Shown here one piece after another: positions 55,040-62,819 of a stretch of DNA of 64,000 nt; the first letter of the stretch is position 1; the number at the start of each line of letters is the position of its first letter. Under the pieces are notes generated by a model. It did not search any database, was not told the origin of the DNA, and saw nothing but the letters and a program-made list of their open reading frames with translations. The stretch comes from Blastocatellia bacterium (GTDB taxonomy: Bacteria; Acidobacteriota; Blastocatellia; Pyrinomonadales; Pyrinomonadaceae), in NCBI GenBank assembly GCA_003168335.1, contig PMSM01000007.1, positions 124,001-188,000 of the forward strand, written 5' to 3'. The position numbers and the translations under genes were made by a program.

Positions 55040-55390
55040 ATGGCGGGCGAAAGGGTGGTTTATTCTTATTTCACTGGCAGACCTTCGGTCATAGTTTCCA
55101 ATGTCCTAAGGGTAATTAGCGCCAGCACTCGAACGGATCGAGTGCGCTGGTTCAAAATTGGAATCACCAACAATCCTGAAAACAGGTTCCGACAAGCTTA
55201 TGCCAGGCTCTACGATAAAATGATTGTGGTGTATCAGTCGTCGTCCCTCAATAACGTGTCCGAGTTAGAGCGCGACCTTGTCGAACACAATAGAGAGTTG
55301 GCCGACAACATAATTGGAGGCGGGGGTGGCAACTATGGTAACCCCCCGTACTTCATGTACGTTGTAATCAAATACCTAAGGGCGCGCTAA
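55040..55390 (+). CDS. Small GIY-YIG/T5orf172-like protein
   Basis: A 116-aa protein with GGAG before the ATG at 55040. The centre WFKIGITNNPENRFRQAYARLYD (about 40-62) resembles the 'KIGxTxxPxxR' motif of T5orf172/GIY-YIG nuclease-like domains. A later Glu (NVSELERDLVEHN) and Asn (GGGGNYGNPPY) sit where catalytic or structural residues occur in that group, and the first 'GIY' strand may be VVYSYFTGRP. It is therefore a possible nuclease, but the family match is weak. It lies alone on the plus strand, 38 bases before the putative left end of the Tn7-like element, possibly accessory cargo or a neighbouring mobile gene. Confidence 0.5.
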   Translation: MAGERVVYSYFTGRPSVIVSNVLRVISASTRTDRVRWFKIGITNNPENRFRQAYARLYDKMIVVYQSSSLNNVSELERDLVEHNRELADNIIGGGGGNYGNPPYFMYVVIKYLRAR

Positions 55391-55427
55391 AGACCAGCGA
55401 CACCGACTTTCCGTACAGCAGACTTTT

Positions 55428-55457
55428 TGTATAATAATGACTATTCGGGCAAAGCTC
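55428..55457 (-). promoter_or_regulatory. Candidate left end of the Tn7-like element
   Basis: Reading rightwards it begins TGTATAATAATGAC and contains the inverted copy of the TTTGCCCGAATAGTC motif (55439-55453; 14 of 15 identical to the copy at 53705). AGCTTTGCCCGAA is identical to the copy at 53653. It lies 10 bases after the tniQ2 stop. The 5 bases outside the TGT are CTTTT; no matching duplication was found at the right. Confidence 0.4.
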
Positions 55458-55466
55458 CTTGAATTC

Positions 55467-57395
55467 TTAACCGCTCATCAGACCCAGTTGGCGTCTTACT
55501 TCGCGCAGGAAAGCGCACAATTCCGCACGATCCAACCCAGTAGGACCCTTTGACGCCTTCCTGATTTGCTCGATGGATGGATGCCTTCCTTTCGCGTACA
55601 AATTCAATGCGAGCTGCCTGATTCTCGTCTTAGCATGCTCTTTTCTCTCCAAGCAGCCCTTCTTAGTGAACTGTGCATGACGTTTAACGAGTGCCTGACA
55701 TTCTTTTGGGAATTGCCCACGTAGATAACCTGACTTCCTTCCCAAGCGGCTTGCGAGTCGTCGCAAGCACGCGGGCCGCTCTTGATAAAGGGCTGCTTGC
55801 AGTTCATGACGAATATTTTCAAACTGTGTCTTACGGTATCTCGCGTGTCGCGTCGAGATCGCCTTGGATAGTTCAGGATAACGACTGCGCAGACCAGCAC
55901 TTGACTGGTACCCGAGACGCTTGCTGACATCATTTAGAGTTGGTGGCAACTCCTCCAGCAGTATTGCGCTGAGCTTGATTCGAACGCTGTTGCGATGTTC
56001 GGCGCGGTAGTTGGCACGGCGACACGCAATGGCTTTGCAGAGGCTACCGAATTTTCTGCGTAAAGCGGATGGCGCCTGATAACCAAGGCGCTCCGCGATC
56101 TCATTCAGTGATGGAGGTAGTTCCTTTTCCAAGGCTTGTTGAAGGGCTAGCTTTAGAATGGCAGGATCCTGCGTTTTCCTTCCTAATGGCTGGCCTACAG
56201 GAGAGCGTGATGTTCTCTGTTTTGCGGTCAACATCTTGGTTAACTCGGGATAACGATATTGCAGGGAGCGGGTACGTTTATATCCAAAGCGATCTGCAAC
56301 TTGTCGTAAGGTTGGTGGAGGGTCCTGTTCGAGGGCGGCAAGCAGTCCAAGGCGCGCTACATCACTGTTGCGATGAATAATCCTTGAGGTGTTCCGAGTG
56401 AGCATTTGGAAATGTTGATTCAATTCAATTTTTCCGAGAACGTCACGCTTTGCGAGAATATCCGAAAGAGATACACCAATGTGGTAACACATCTTCAAGA
56501 GGAGGTCGGTTTTCGGAATATGCTTCTCGTTTAGCCACGAGTAAAGGATGTCTCTATCGATACCGGCGATGTCCGCGAAGGCAGTTACATTTCCTCCGGC
56601 AGCGTACTTGATGCACGTTGGTAGGAATCTTATGGCGTTCTCTCTAGGAGGATCGTTTGGCTGTTTCGGGGCCTCTGAAATTAATTCTCCCATTTGATGC
56701 GCAACCCACAACTTATATTTGAGGTCGTCAACCTCAACGAACGATTCTTTCTCACTTTTAGAATGGCCCAGCCACCCAAGGCATCGGGAGCAATGTCCAG
56801 GGCGCAATCTAAAGGTGAATGGGGGAGTCTGATTGTGGCAATGAGGGCATACGGTTTCAAGTTTTCTCTGGTGGTGCAAGCAAACCTCGACTGTACCTAG
56901 TGTCCACAGGAGGTGCTCATAAACAATCACCTCCGATTCACGCTGCTCTTCCAGGCAGCTGGGACACCACGCGCGAACGGTTCGCAGGAGTGACTTGTGC
57001 GTTAAGACATTTTGCCAGGTTAGCATTGTGAGGAAGCGCAGCCCGCGTCGAAGGGTTAGCCTCTCGAGGACTTCGACCCAGTCCCGCGCAGTAGCACCGC
57101 GCCCGTTGAGCGATTTCATGGCCAAGCGATAGTTGCCGCTGCTGACAAATGTTGATCCGGCGCGCAAGAATTTAGGATTGTTCGATAGTGGGACAAACTC
57201 GCGAGTGAATAACAAGTGAATGGATAGGCAATGCTCCTTCGCAAGACGGGCGATGTAGCTAGTGCAACTCTCGGTATGTGCGGTTCCCACGCCAATGGGT
57301 TCCAGGTGATAGAGACGGCTGCGAGGCGCAGTCTTAGGTTTCGCGAGATCCCACGAATCGTATATTTGAAGTTTTGATTTCGAAGGTGCGCTCAT
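55467..57395 (-). CDS. tniQ: TniQ/TnsD-family target selector with tandem HTH array
   Basis: A 642-aa protein. Residues 28-210 are the TniQ domain: RLYHLEPIGVGTAHTESCTS, ESxTSYIARLA (42-52) and zinc ligands in CPSC (144-147), CPHC (183-186) and CSRC (202-205). Residues about 257-315 look like an XRE-type helix-turn-helix (FADIAGIDRDILYSWLNEKHI). Then come four modules of about 50 residues (about 348-396, 414-464, 471-521 and 527-576), each of the form 'LPPTLxxVAxRLGYxxxxxLRxRYPELxKAIxxRxxxYR', and a final cap (about 588-637). The start overlaps the tniQ1 stop (TAATG). TniQ/TnsD proteins bind a specific DNA target and recruit TnsC. The repeated modules suggest a long binding site; the target itself is unknown. 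Confidence 0.9.
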   Translation of the reverse strand: MSAPSKSKLQIYDSWDLAKPKTAPRSRLYHLEPIGVGTAHTESCTSYIARLAKEHCLSIHLLFTREFVPLSNNPKFLRAGSTFVSSGNYRLAMKSLNGRGATARDWVEVLERLTLRRGLRFLTMLTWQNVLTHKSLLRTVRAWCPSCLEEQRESEVIVYEHLLWTLGTVEVCLHHQRKLETVCPHCHNQTPPFTFRLRPGHCSRCLGWLGHSKSEKESFVEVDDLKYKLWVAHQMGELISEAPKQPNDPPRENAIRFLPTCIKYAAGGNVTAFADIAGIDRDILYSWLNEKHIPKTDLLLKMCYHIGVSLSDILAKRDVLGKIELNQHFQMLTRNTSRIIHRNSDVARLGLLAALEQDPPPTLRQVADRFGYKRTRSLQYRYPELTKMLTAKQRTSRSPVGQPLGRKTQDPAILKLALQQALEKELPPSLNEIAERLGYQAPSALRRKFGSLCKAIACRRANYRAEHRNSVRIKLSAILLEELPPTLNDVSKRLGYQSSAGLRSRYPELSKAISTRHARYRKTQFENIRHELQAALYQERPACLRRLASRLGRKSGYLRGQFPKECQALVKRHAQFTKKGCLERKEHAKTRIRQLALNLYAKGRHPSIEQIRKASKGPTGLDRAELCAFLREVRRQLGLMSG

Positions 57396-58798
57396 TAAGC
57401 GGCAAGCGTCAAATTCTCGATCTTGGTCTTTTTCTCTCTCATGAAATGGTGAACATCCTTCGACTTCATTGCAGCCACAACGCGCCGCCGTGACGGGTAA
57501 ACTCCGATGTTGTGAAGGCTCATTCTCGTTTCGTTGATCTTGTCAGCAATAACCTTACGAACTCTCTGCTGTTCCTTGTACCGATACTGTTTGTGTCTCG
57601 TTGATATCGCCTTGCATAACTCGGGAAAGTGCTTGTACAGGAGGCGTTTATTAAGATCTATTCTTGTGGCGACCTCTTTCATCGAAAGCGATGTTTGCTG
57701 GTTGAGGATTGTCAGCAGAGCATCCTTAGTCGCTTTCGGATCAAGATGCCTCGGCGAGCGTCCGATAGCCTTTACCCCTGAGACCGCAGGTGTCTGAATC
57801 AAATCAATGTCGTCCAGTACAAAAGTATCGGCATAAAGAAAATCGACCAAAGAAATACCGACACGATTGCAGATGCGTAGCAGATCGTCGATTGGAATTT
57901 GAGCTTGGCCATGTTGCCAACCCCAGACAGTGTTCTTTCGCTTGCCGATGAGGCGAGCGAATCGATTCATTACCCCATCGGAGGCTTGATTGATGCAGGA
58001 CGAGATCGACTGTGCAGTTCTTCCTTTCGGAGGCGACGGCAGTCGACGGGCAGCGATGATCAACTCCTCCAGATTCTTAGCTATCCATATTTGCCATTCC
58101 AATTTATGATCGAGAATCGGCGCGTCGTTAGAAACCTCATCGAGACTTGTGCCCAACCATTCGTCGCATTTCGAGCAACAGCCTGCTTGCGCACATCGAG
58201 CGAGCCATGGGAGTTTCCGATGGCAATGCTGACATTGAGAGATCAATCGCCGGTGGTGTCTGGTGCACACATCCAGATCTCGAAAAGTCCACAGAAGCGG
58301 TTCATAGATTTGTTGGCCGTTTAGACGCCAGTCTTGATAGCAGCTTGGGCACCATGTTCGTGACGAACGCAACAAATTTCTATGTGTGAATACATCAGTC
58401 CAGGGAAGCATCGTTAGGAAGCTGAGGTCAGTGCGCAGAGTAACGGTCTGCAACGCGGCTACCCAATCCTTAGCGATGACGCCGATACCGTTGATAGCCT
58501 TCGCATGTTCGCCGAACGAGTGACCTAAAGCACTGCCTCTAGTTCCGGGACGCGCGCCGCCTTGAAGCCAATATTTCTTATCCATGAAAGAAGCGAGTGT
58601 ACGTCCGAGCAATACAGCCGGTGTCAAAGAGTGTGCGGCTGCCAGACGGGCTATATAACTGGTTAGGCTCTCGGCGCCACCGGTTCCCATCCCTATGGGC
58701 TTTAGGTTGTAAAGTCGACTGCGCGCTGACACAGAAGGCATATCGATATTCCACGACTCGTATATAGATAAGCTCTCATTATTTAGGCTATTGACCAT
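57395..58798 (-). CDS. tniQ: TniQ/TnsD-family protein, short paralogue
   Basis: A 467-aa paralogue of the neighbouring TniQ. It shares the leader IYESWNxDMPSVSARSRLYNL, the TniQ core ESLTSYIARLAAAHSL (43-58), and zinc ligands CPSC (150-153), CQHC (189-192) and CSKC (208-211). An XRE-like helix-turn-helix covers about 265-325 (FARLIGKRKNTVWGWQHGQAQI). Only one of the ~50-residue modules is present (about 356-406, LSMKEVATRIDLNKRLLYKHF), followed by a similar cap (VYPSRRRVVAAMKSKDVHHFM). It overlaps tnsC by 11 bases at its start and tniQ2 by 1 base at its end. Two TniQ proteins in one operon may allow two target types, or may work as a pair. Confidence 0.9.
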   Translation of the reverse strand: MVNSLNNESLSIYESWNIDMPSVSARSRLYNLKPIGMGTGGAESLTSYIARLAAAHSLTPAVLLGRTLASFMDKKYWLQGGARPGTRGSALGHSFGEHAKAINGIGVIAKDWVAALQTVTLRTDLSFLTMLPWTDVFTHRNLLRSSRTWCPSCYQDWRLNGQQIYEPLLWTFRDLDVCTRHHRRLISQCQHCHRKLPWLARCAQAGCCSKCDEWLGTSLDEVSNDAPILDHKLEWQIWIAKNLEELIIAARRLPSPPKGRTAQSISSCINQASDGVMNRFARLIGKRKNTVWGWQHGQAQIPIDDLLRICNRVGISLVDFLYADTFVLDDIDLIQTPAVSGVKAIGRSPRHLDPKATKDALLTILNQQTSLSMKEVATRIDLNKRLLYKHFPELCKAISTRHKQYRYKEQQRVRKVIADKINETRMSLHNIGVYPSRRRVVAAMKSKDVHHFMREKKTKIENLTLAA

Positions 58799-59966
58799 TT
58801 CCGATGGGATCGCGCTTAGGATTACGTTCTCCTGGCCGTCTCCGTTTGCGAGGTCCGATTAGTTTCTGTTCATTTTCGCCAGATTGGACGTGTCCATTAC
58901 CATTCGATTTTGTAAATTGGGCTTCAAGGCCCATCGAACTTCGTAGCCGCGCACGGTCCTCTCGGGAGTCGTCTAATAGAGCCTCACCCTCTATTGCTTC
59001 CTCCAACATCTTCTCGCACTGAGAGACGGAAAGGGCGCTTCTCACAAGATGCTTGCGGGATAAGACTTTTCCACCATCTTTAAGGGCCTTTGCGAGGGCT
59101 CTCGTTAACCAGACCTTTAACACTCCTATGCATCCGATACTTCGTTCATAGAAATAGTCCCACTCTCCTATGAGGTCAGGCTGTTCATGAAGCGGAAGGT
59201 GGTTTTGGAATGACCACAGCACGTTCTTGAAGGCTTTTAGTTCATCGCTGTGTTCGGCACGGTAACGGCGGAAGTGGACGTCTACACTGCGTCGACTCAG
59301 TTGTGCGCTCAAGTTTCGAAGGGCGAGTAACTCGTAGGTTCCGATAAGGACTATGGGAATCTCAGTACTGCTCGCGAGCGACTTGATTGAATCCAATTGA
59401 TCCTGCAATTTCCGACCGGACGACATCTTGGCCAAATGCTGCGCCTCGTCGACCAAGAGCGCCGCGGGCCGGCGATGCTTAATTGCTTCCTCGGCGGCCT
59501 CTCGCAGTTCTGTTCCTGCGGTGAGGGGATTGGTGACTAGTCGCCGATACGTTCTGTCAGTACCTTTCCGCGCGGAAGGCTTGATCTTATAGTTGATACA
59601 AGGCTCATCGAATTTCTTGAGAACGCTCTTATAGAACTCCTTCCAATTGAAGTTACCCGAGTCAGGCGGAATGGCATCGATACCAACAACAGCGAAGCGC
59701 CCCGGATCTGCTTCGAGTTCCTTTGACATCTCAGTCGCGATCCGTTGTTCCGTACGGAGTCGGAGTGTCGTCTTACCTGCGCCTGCCGGTCCGCAAACCA
59801 GAATTAATGATCCAGGAATCGCTTCCTGAATGGCGTCATTGAGAGCGTCGTTAGCTTCTCTGAGTTTAGGGTGGGCTACAGTGTATGACTGAAAGTAACC
59901 TTTGCGCGCCGAGTCAGGCTGGTTGAGCAAAGTCCGTGGGAATCCGTGATCTTTATTTTTATCCAT
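58788..59966 (-). CDS. tnsC: TnsC/TniB-type AAA+ ATPase
   Basis: A 392-aa AAA+ protein. Walker A is GPAGAGKT (59-66); Walker B is ALLVDEAQH (169-177, with D173 and E174); sensor I-like LIGTYELL at about 207; a candidate arginine finger in LSRRSVDVHF near 224. The N-terminus (MDKNKDHGFPRTLLN) and the basic C-terminal tail (KRRRPGERNPKRD) may contact TnsB and TniQ or DNA. TnsC forms ATP-dependent filaments on target DNA and activates the transposase. The start lies 2 bases after the tnsAB stop and the end overlaps tniQ1, so all three are cotranslated. Confidence 0.93.
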   Translation of the reverse strand: MDKNKDHGFPRTLLNQPDSARKGYFQSYTVAHPKLREANDALNDAIQEAIPGSLILVCGPAGAGKTTLRLRTEQRIATEMSKELEADPGRFAVVGIDAIPPDSGNFNWKEFYKSVLKKFDEPCINYKIKPSARKGTDRTYRRLVTNPLTAGTELREAAEEAIKHRRPAALLVDEAQHLAKMSSGRKLQDQLDSIKSLASSTEIPIVLIGTYELLALRNLSAQLSRRSVDVHFRRYRAEHSDELKAFKNVLWSFQNHLPLHEQPDLIGEWDYFYERSIGCIGVLKVWLTRALAKALKDGGKVLSRKHLVRSALSVSQCEKMLEEAIEGEALLDDSREDRARLRSSMGLEAQFTKSNGNGHVQSGENEQKLIGPRKRRRPGERNPKRDPIGNGQ

Positions 59967-59968
59967 GA

Positions 59969-62674
59969 CTAAAAGTCCTCGTAGACCTCAAGCGTTTCCG
60001 CTTCGTCCTCAGTCGCAGCAGGTTCGGATTGGTCATTGTTAGGGTCTTCAGGAACGCTGGCGGACTGGAGTTTTTCGGACTCTACTATCTGTGAGCCACT
60101 GCTAATTTTGTCCAGCACCTTGCGCCCTTCTGCATCACGAAGCCGCTGCATCAGAAGGGCTTCTTCGGCCTCGACAGATTCGAGGAAATCCGCCAGTCTC
60201 TTGGCGCTTATGGTGAACTGTTGTGAATGACTGTTCTTGAGTGCGCGCAGCTCTTTAGTCGCAATCATCAGTTCTTTTTCCGACCGACCGCGGAAGACTG
60301 AGTAGTATTCGGAGGTGCAGCGAACCCAGCGTTTCCTCACAAATGCGTAGGCGATGCCAACATCAAACGGGTCGTAGCGGACCGCAACCTGGGTGCTTTC
60401 TATCTCCGGGTCGCGTAGAGCGTCGGACCAATAAATAAGGTGGTGAATCTTCACGCCACGGCCAGCGAGCACTTTGGCTGTGCCCTTCGGTGTGGTGGGA
60501 CGAGTCCACATCAGAAAATCTTCGTCGTAAGGGATGTAACGGTGTGGACGACAGCCCGTACGTGTGATTCCTTCAGCAAAGGTGTTGCGTGGAGTCTCTC
60601 CGAGAGCTGGGTGAGCGATCATATCGTAGACTTGATAGGCATACTCGCAGAGACGTTCATAAAGGTTGAGGAGAGGCCACGTGGCCAGCCCCTTGGGGTT
60701 CACAGACTTGGTTACCTGCCGGACGTTTCGCATGATCTGCGTGTTGCCCCGAAGGTTGTGGATGAGCTGTGTGTTGGTGGTTCCGAAGAGACGCTCGCAA
60801 ACGGAGCCGAAGCGCGCCTTCGCCGGAGGTCTGGTCTTCTTGATGCATTGATAGCGTGCCAACAGCGTATCGAAGTACGTTGATTTGAACTCGGGACCGC
60901 CATCCACGACGATGATTTGTGGGAGCCGACCGTGCAGTCGGACGCACTGTCTGAGGACCATCATGCACGAGCGATAACTCGGCGGGTCGAACGTGACATA
61001 GACCGCCAGGATTCGGCGACTGTAGGCATCTGAAAGAAGTGTGAGCCACGGTCGACCCAAGGTTCGACCGGTGCGTGAAGAAGGGGACTCGACATCCAGC
61101 TCCGTGTGATCGATGTGGCATATTTCGAATGGACGGTCGCCGTGTCGCGGGGTCGTCTGCTCGAGATCCCAGTAGAATGGCTCTTCTTTGTAAGCGGCGC
61201 GACGTCCCTTTCGCTTTAGGGTTTGACGGTATCCGGCGCGTCTTCTGACGGCGCGTGCGAATGTCTTGTAGCTTGGAGCTATCACGCCACGCTTGTCGCA
61301 CTCATTTTTGAGGACGACCCAGACTTCGTACTTTCTTTTTTGCTTGAGGGTCTCATAATCGTTTTCAATGAATTCTTCGATTAGCGCCCAGGTCGCCTCA
61401 GGGAGCTTGCTTCCCCGGAATCCTCGCAGTCGTGTTTGTGGCAGAAGACCAAGGTAGCCGTTGCCATACTTTCCTTCCATCTCTTTATATTGAGCGACCC
61501 AATAACGAAGCGTTCGCTCCGAAACGTTGTTATTATCGGGCAGTGGCTCGCCTCTTAGGCGCCGGCATACGATTTCCGCACGCTGGTTGGCGATCCGGAA
61601 ATCATCTTCATTCGCCTCGGCGAGGATCTTAGCAGCTTCGCCGTTAAGGCTTGGGTCCGAGGGAACAGGCACTCCGGTGATTCTTCCTTCTTTGACTAAC
61701 AACTCGAATGCGGCGAGGGGTAATTCGGTGAAGGCGTTGCCGTCTCCGAGTAAGCTAACCATCTCATCTCCGACGTTAGCTATTTTCCAGGGCTGGTTGT
61801 TCCACTCCATTGTGCTGCCGACAGCCAAGTCAATGAATCGTGGACGATTCGCCATCGCGTCGGGGGAGATCTCGACGATGTTGGCGTAGGCTGTGGCCGT
61901 CTCCTTGTTTGGAAAGACACGCACTGCATCAGGTTCTACCAGTGGAGAGGCGCCGAGATCGACGTACAAATCGCTGGTCGCAATCAACGCGTAGATGTCA
62001 TCGCGGCTGGCAACTCCGTCCGTCTTGGAGAACAACTCTTCCAAGATGATGCCTGGCTCGGCAGTAACTGCCGTCAAGACTGAATCACGCGAAGCCTTAT
62101 CAATCGAAGGTAAATCCGTGCGTAGGTAGTCTTCAAGGAATTGGATGTTGCGCTGGAAGATCCAGTTGATGGATTTGGTTGTGCGGACAACATAGTAAAA
62201 GTTGAACTGTTCCGCATACGCTTCGCCTGGAGGACATCGCCATTGGCCATCTTCACCACGGCAGTAGCGGTTTGGGTTCTTTGCGGCGAGTTCCTCAAGC
62301 TTCTCCTCGGTTTTGCATTCTTCCCATCCCGCAGTGTCTTGCTGAATCGCAAAGTAGTCCGGGGTGTGTAGGACTACCAGACGACGGCCATTTGCAGATT
62401 GGTATTCGAGCTTGAACGATGGTGGCTGGTCGTAATATTCAAGGATGTCGAGATCATGTTCCATCTCGTAGACCCTCGCCAGCTCGCCGCGGTGGCTTTC
62501 GAACTGAATGGTGACGCCCATCTTCTTACTTGGGTAAGTTCCACTAACGCTGCGACAGCCGCTCTGTACGCGGCGCGCAGGGTCAGAGGATCGGACTTGC
62601 TCCACTGTGTTCCGAGCTTCTTCTGAGAGGTTTTGTTTTTGGCACCAATGTAGAAATTCATTTTTATCTAACAT
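59969..62674 (-). CDS. tnsAB: TnsA-TnsB fusion transposase
   Basis: A 901-aa protein. Residues about 45-190 resemble the TnsA endonuclease: E59/E64 (QFESHRGELARVYE), D106 (LHTPDYF) and the E-x-K pair E119/K121 (WEECKTEEKL) reproduce the E-D-K catalytic set. Residues about 350-490 hold winged-helix DNA-binding segments (NNVSERTLRYWVAQYKEMEGK). The DDE core has D522 (CHIDHTELDV), D591 (IIVVDGGPEF) and E627 (FGSVCERLF). The C-terminal 100 residues are acidic, probably for TnsC contact. With both functions fused it should cut both strands for non-replicative movement. The ATG has GGAG 10 bases upstream and lies inside the end of the preceding small ORF. Confidence 0.93.
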   Translation of the reverse strand: MLDKNEFLHWCQKQNLSEEARNTVEQVRSSDPARRVQSGCRSVSGTYPSKKMGVTIQFESHRGELARVYEMEHDLDILEYYDQPPSFKLEYQSANGRRLVVLHTPDYFAIQQDTAGWEECKTEEKLEELAAKNPNRYCRGEDGQWRCPPGEAYAEQFNFYYVVRTTKSINWIFQRNIQFLEDYLRTDLPSIDKASRDSVLTAVTAEPGIILEELFSKTDGVASRDDIYALIATSDLYVDLGASPLVEPDAVRVFPNKETATAYANIVEISPDAMANRPRFIDLAVGSTMEWNNQPWKIANVGDEMVSLLGDGNAFTELPLAAFELLVKEGRITGVPVPSDPSLNGEAAKILAEANEDDFRIANQRAEIVCRRLRGEPLPDNNNVSERTLRYWVAQYKEMEGKYGNGYLGLLPQTRLRGFRGSKLPEATWALIEEFIENDYETLKQKRKYEVWVVLKNECDKRGVIAPSYKTFARAVRRRAGYRQTLKRKGRRAAYKEEPFYWDLEQTTPRHGDRPFEICHIDHTELDVESPSSRTGRTLGRPWLTLLSDAYSRRILAVYVTFDPPSYRSCMMVLRQCVRLHGRLPQIIVVDGGPEFKSTYFDTLLARYQCIKKTRPPAKARFGSVCERLFGTTNTQLIHNLRGNTQIMRNVRQVTKSVNPKGLATWPLLNLYERLCEYAYQVYDMIAHPALGETPRNTFAEGITRTGCRPHRYIPYDEDFLMWTRPTTPKGTAKVLAGRGVKIHHLIYWSDALRDPEIESTQVAVRYDPFDVGIAYAFVRKRWVRCTSEYYSVFRGRSEKELMIATKELRALKNSHSQQFTISAKRLADFLESVEAEEALLMQRLRDAEGRKVLDKISSGSQIVESEKLQSASVPEDPNNDQSEPAATEDEAETLEVYEDF

Positions 62675-62819
62675 CAGAGATCGTCTCCTTTGGTTGATTG
62701 AAAAGGCGAGACGATCTTGCTTGGAATCTGCGCTTACATTTGTCGTTGGAACAATGCTGATTGCCGCTATGGTTTTTGCCGGCTTTAACAGCTTGGCTCT
62801 TACAATTGTGGCACGTCAT
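62664..62819 (-). CDS. 51-aa zinc-ribbon protein heading the transposition operon
   Basis: This small ORF overlaps the tnsAB start by 11 bases. It encodes MTCHNCKSQAVKAGK..., 51 residues, with a CxxC (C3, C6) and a CxxxxC (C23, C28) pair in the order C-x2-C...K-x-G-x(n)-Q-x-C-x4-C, which resembles the N-terminal zinc ribbon of IS1-type InsA and related IS proteins. The C-terminal half is Arg/Lys/Ser-rich and should bind nucleic acid. Overlap with tnsAB indicates translational coupling; a weak AAAGG lies upstream. It may be a regulator or a recognition subunit, or a relic. It is too short to be found by ordinary length cut-offs. Confidence 0.55.
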   Translation of the reverse strand: MTCHNCKSQAVKAGKNHSGNQHCSNDKCKRRFQARSSRLFNQPKETISDVR

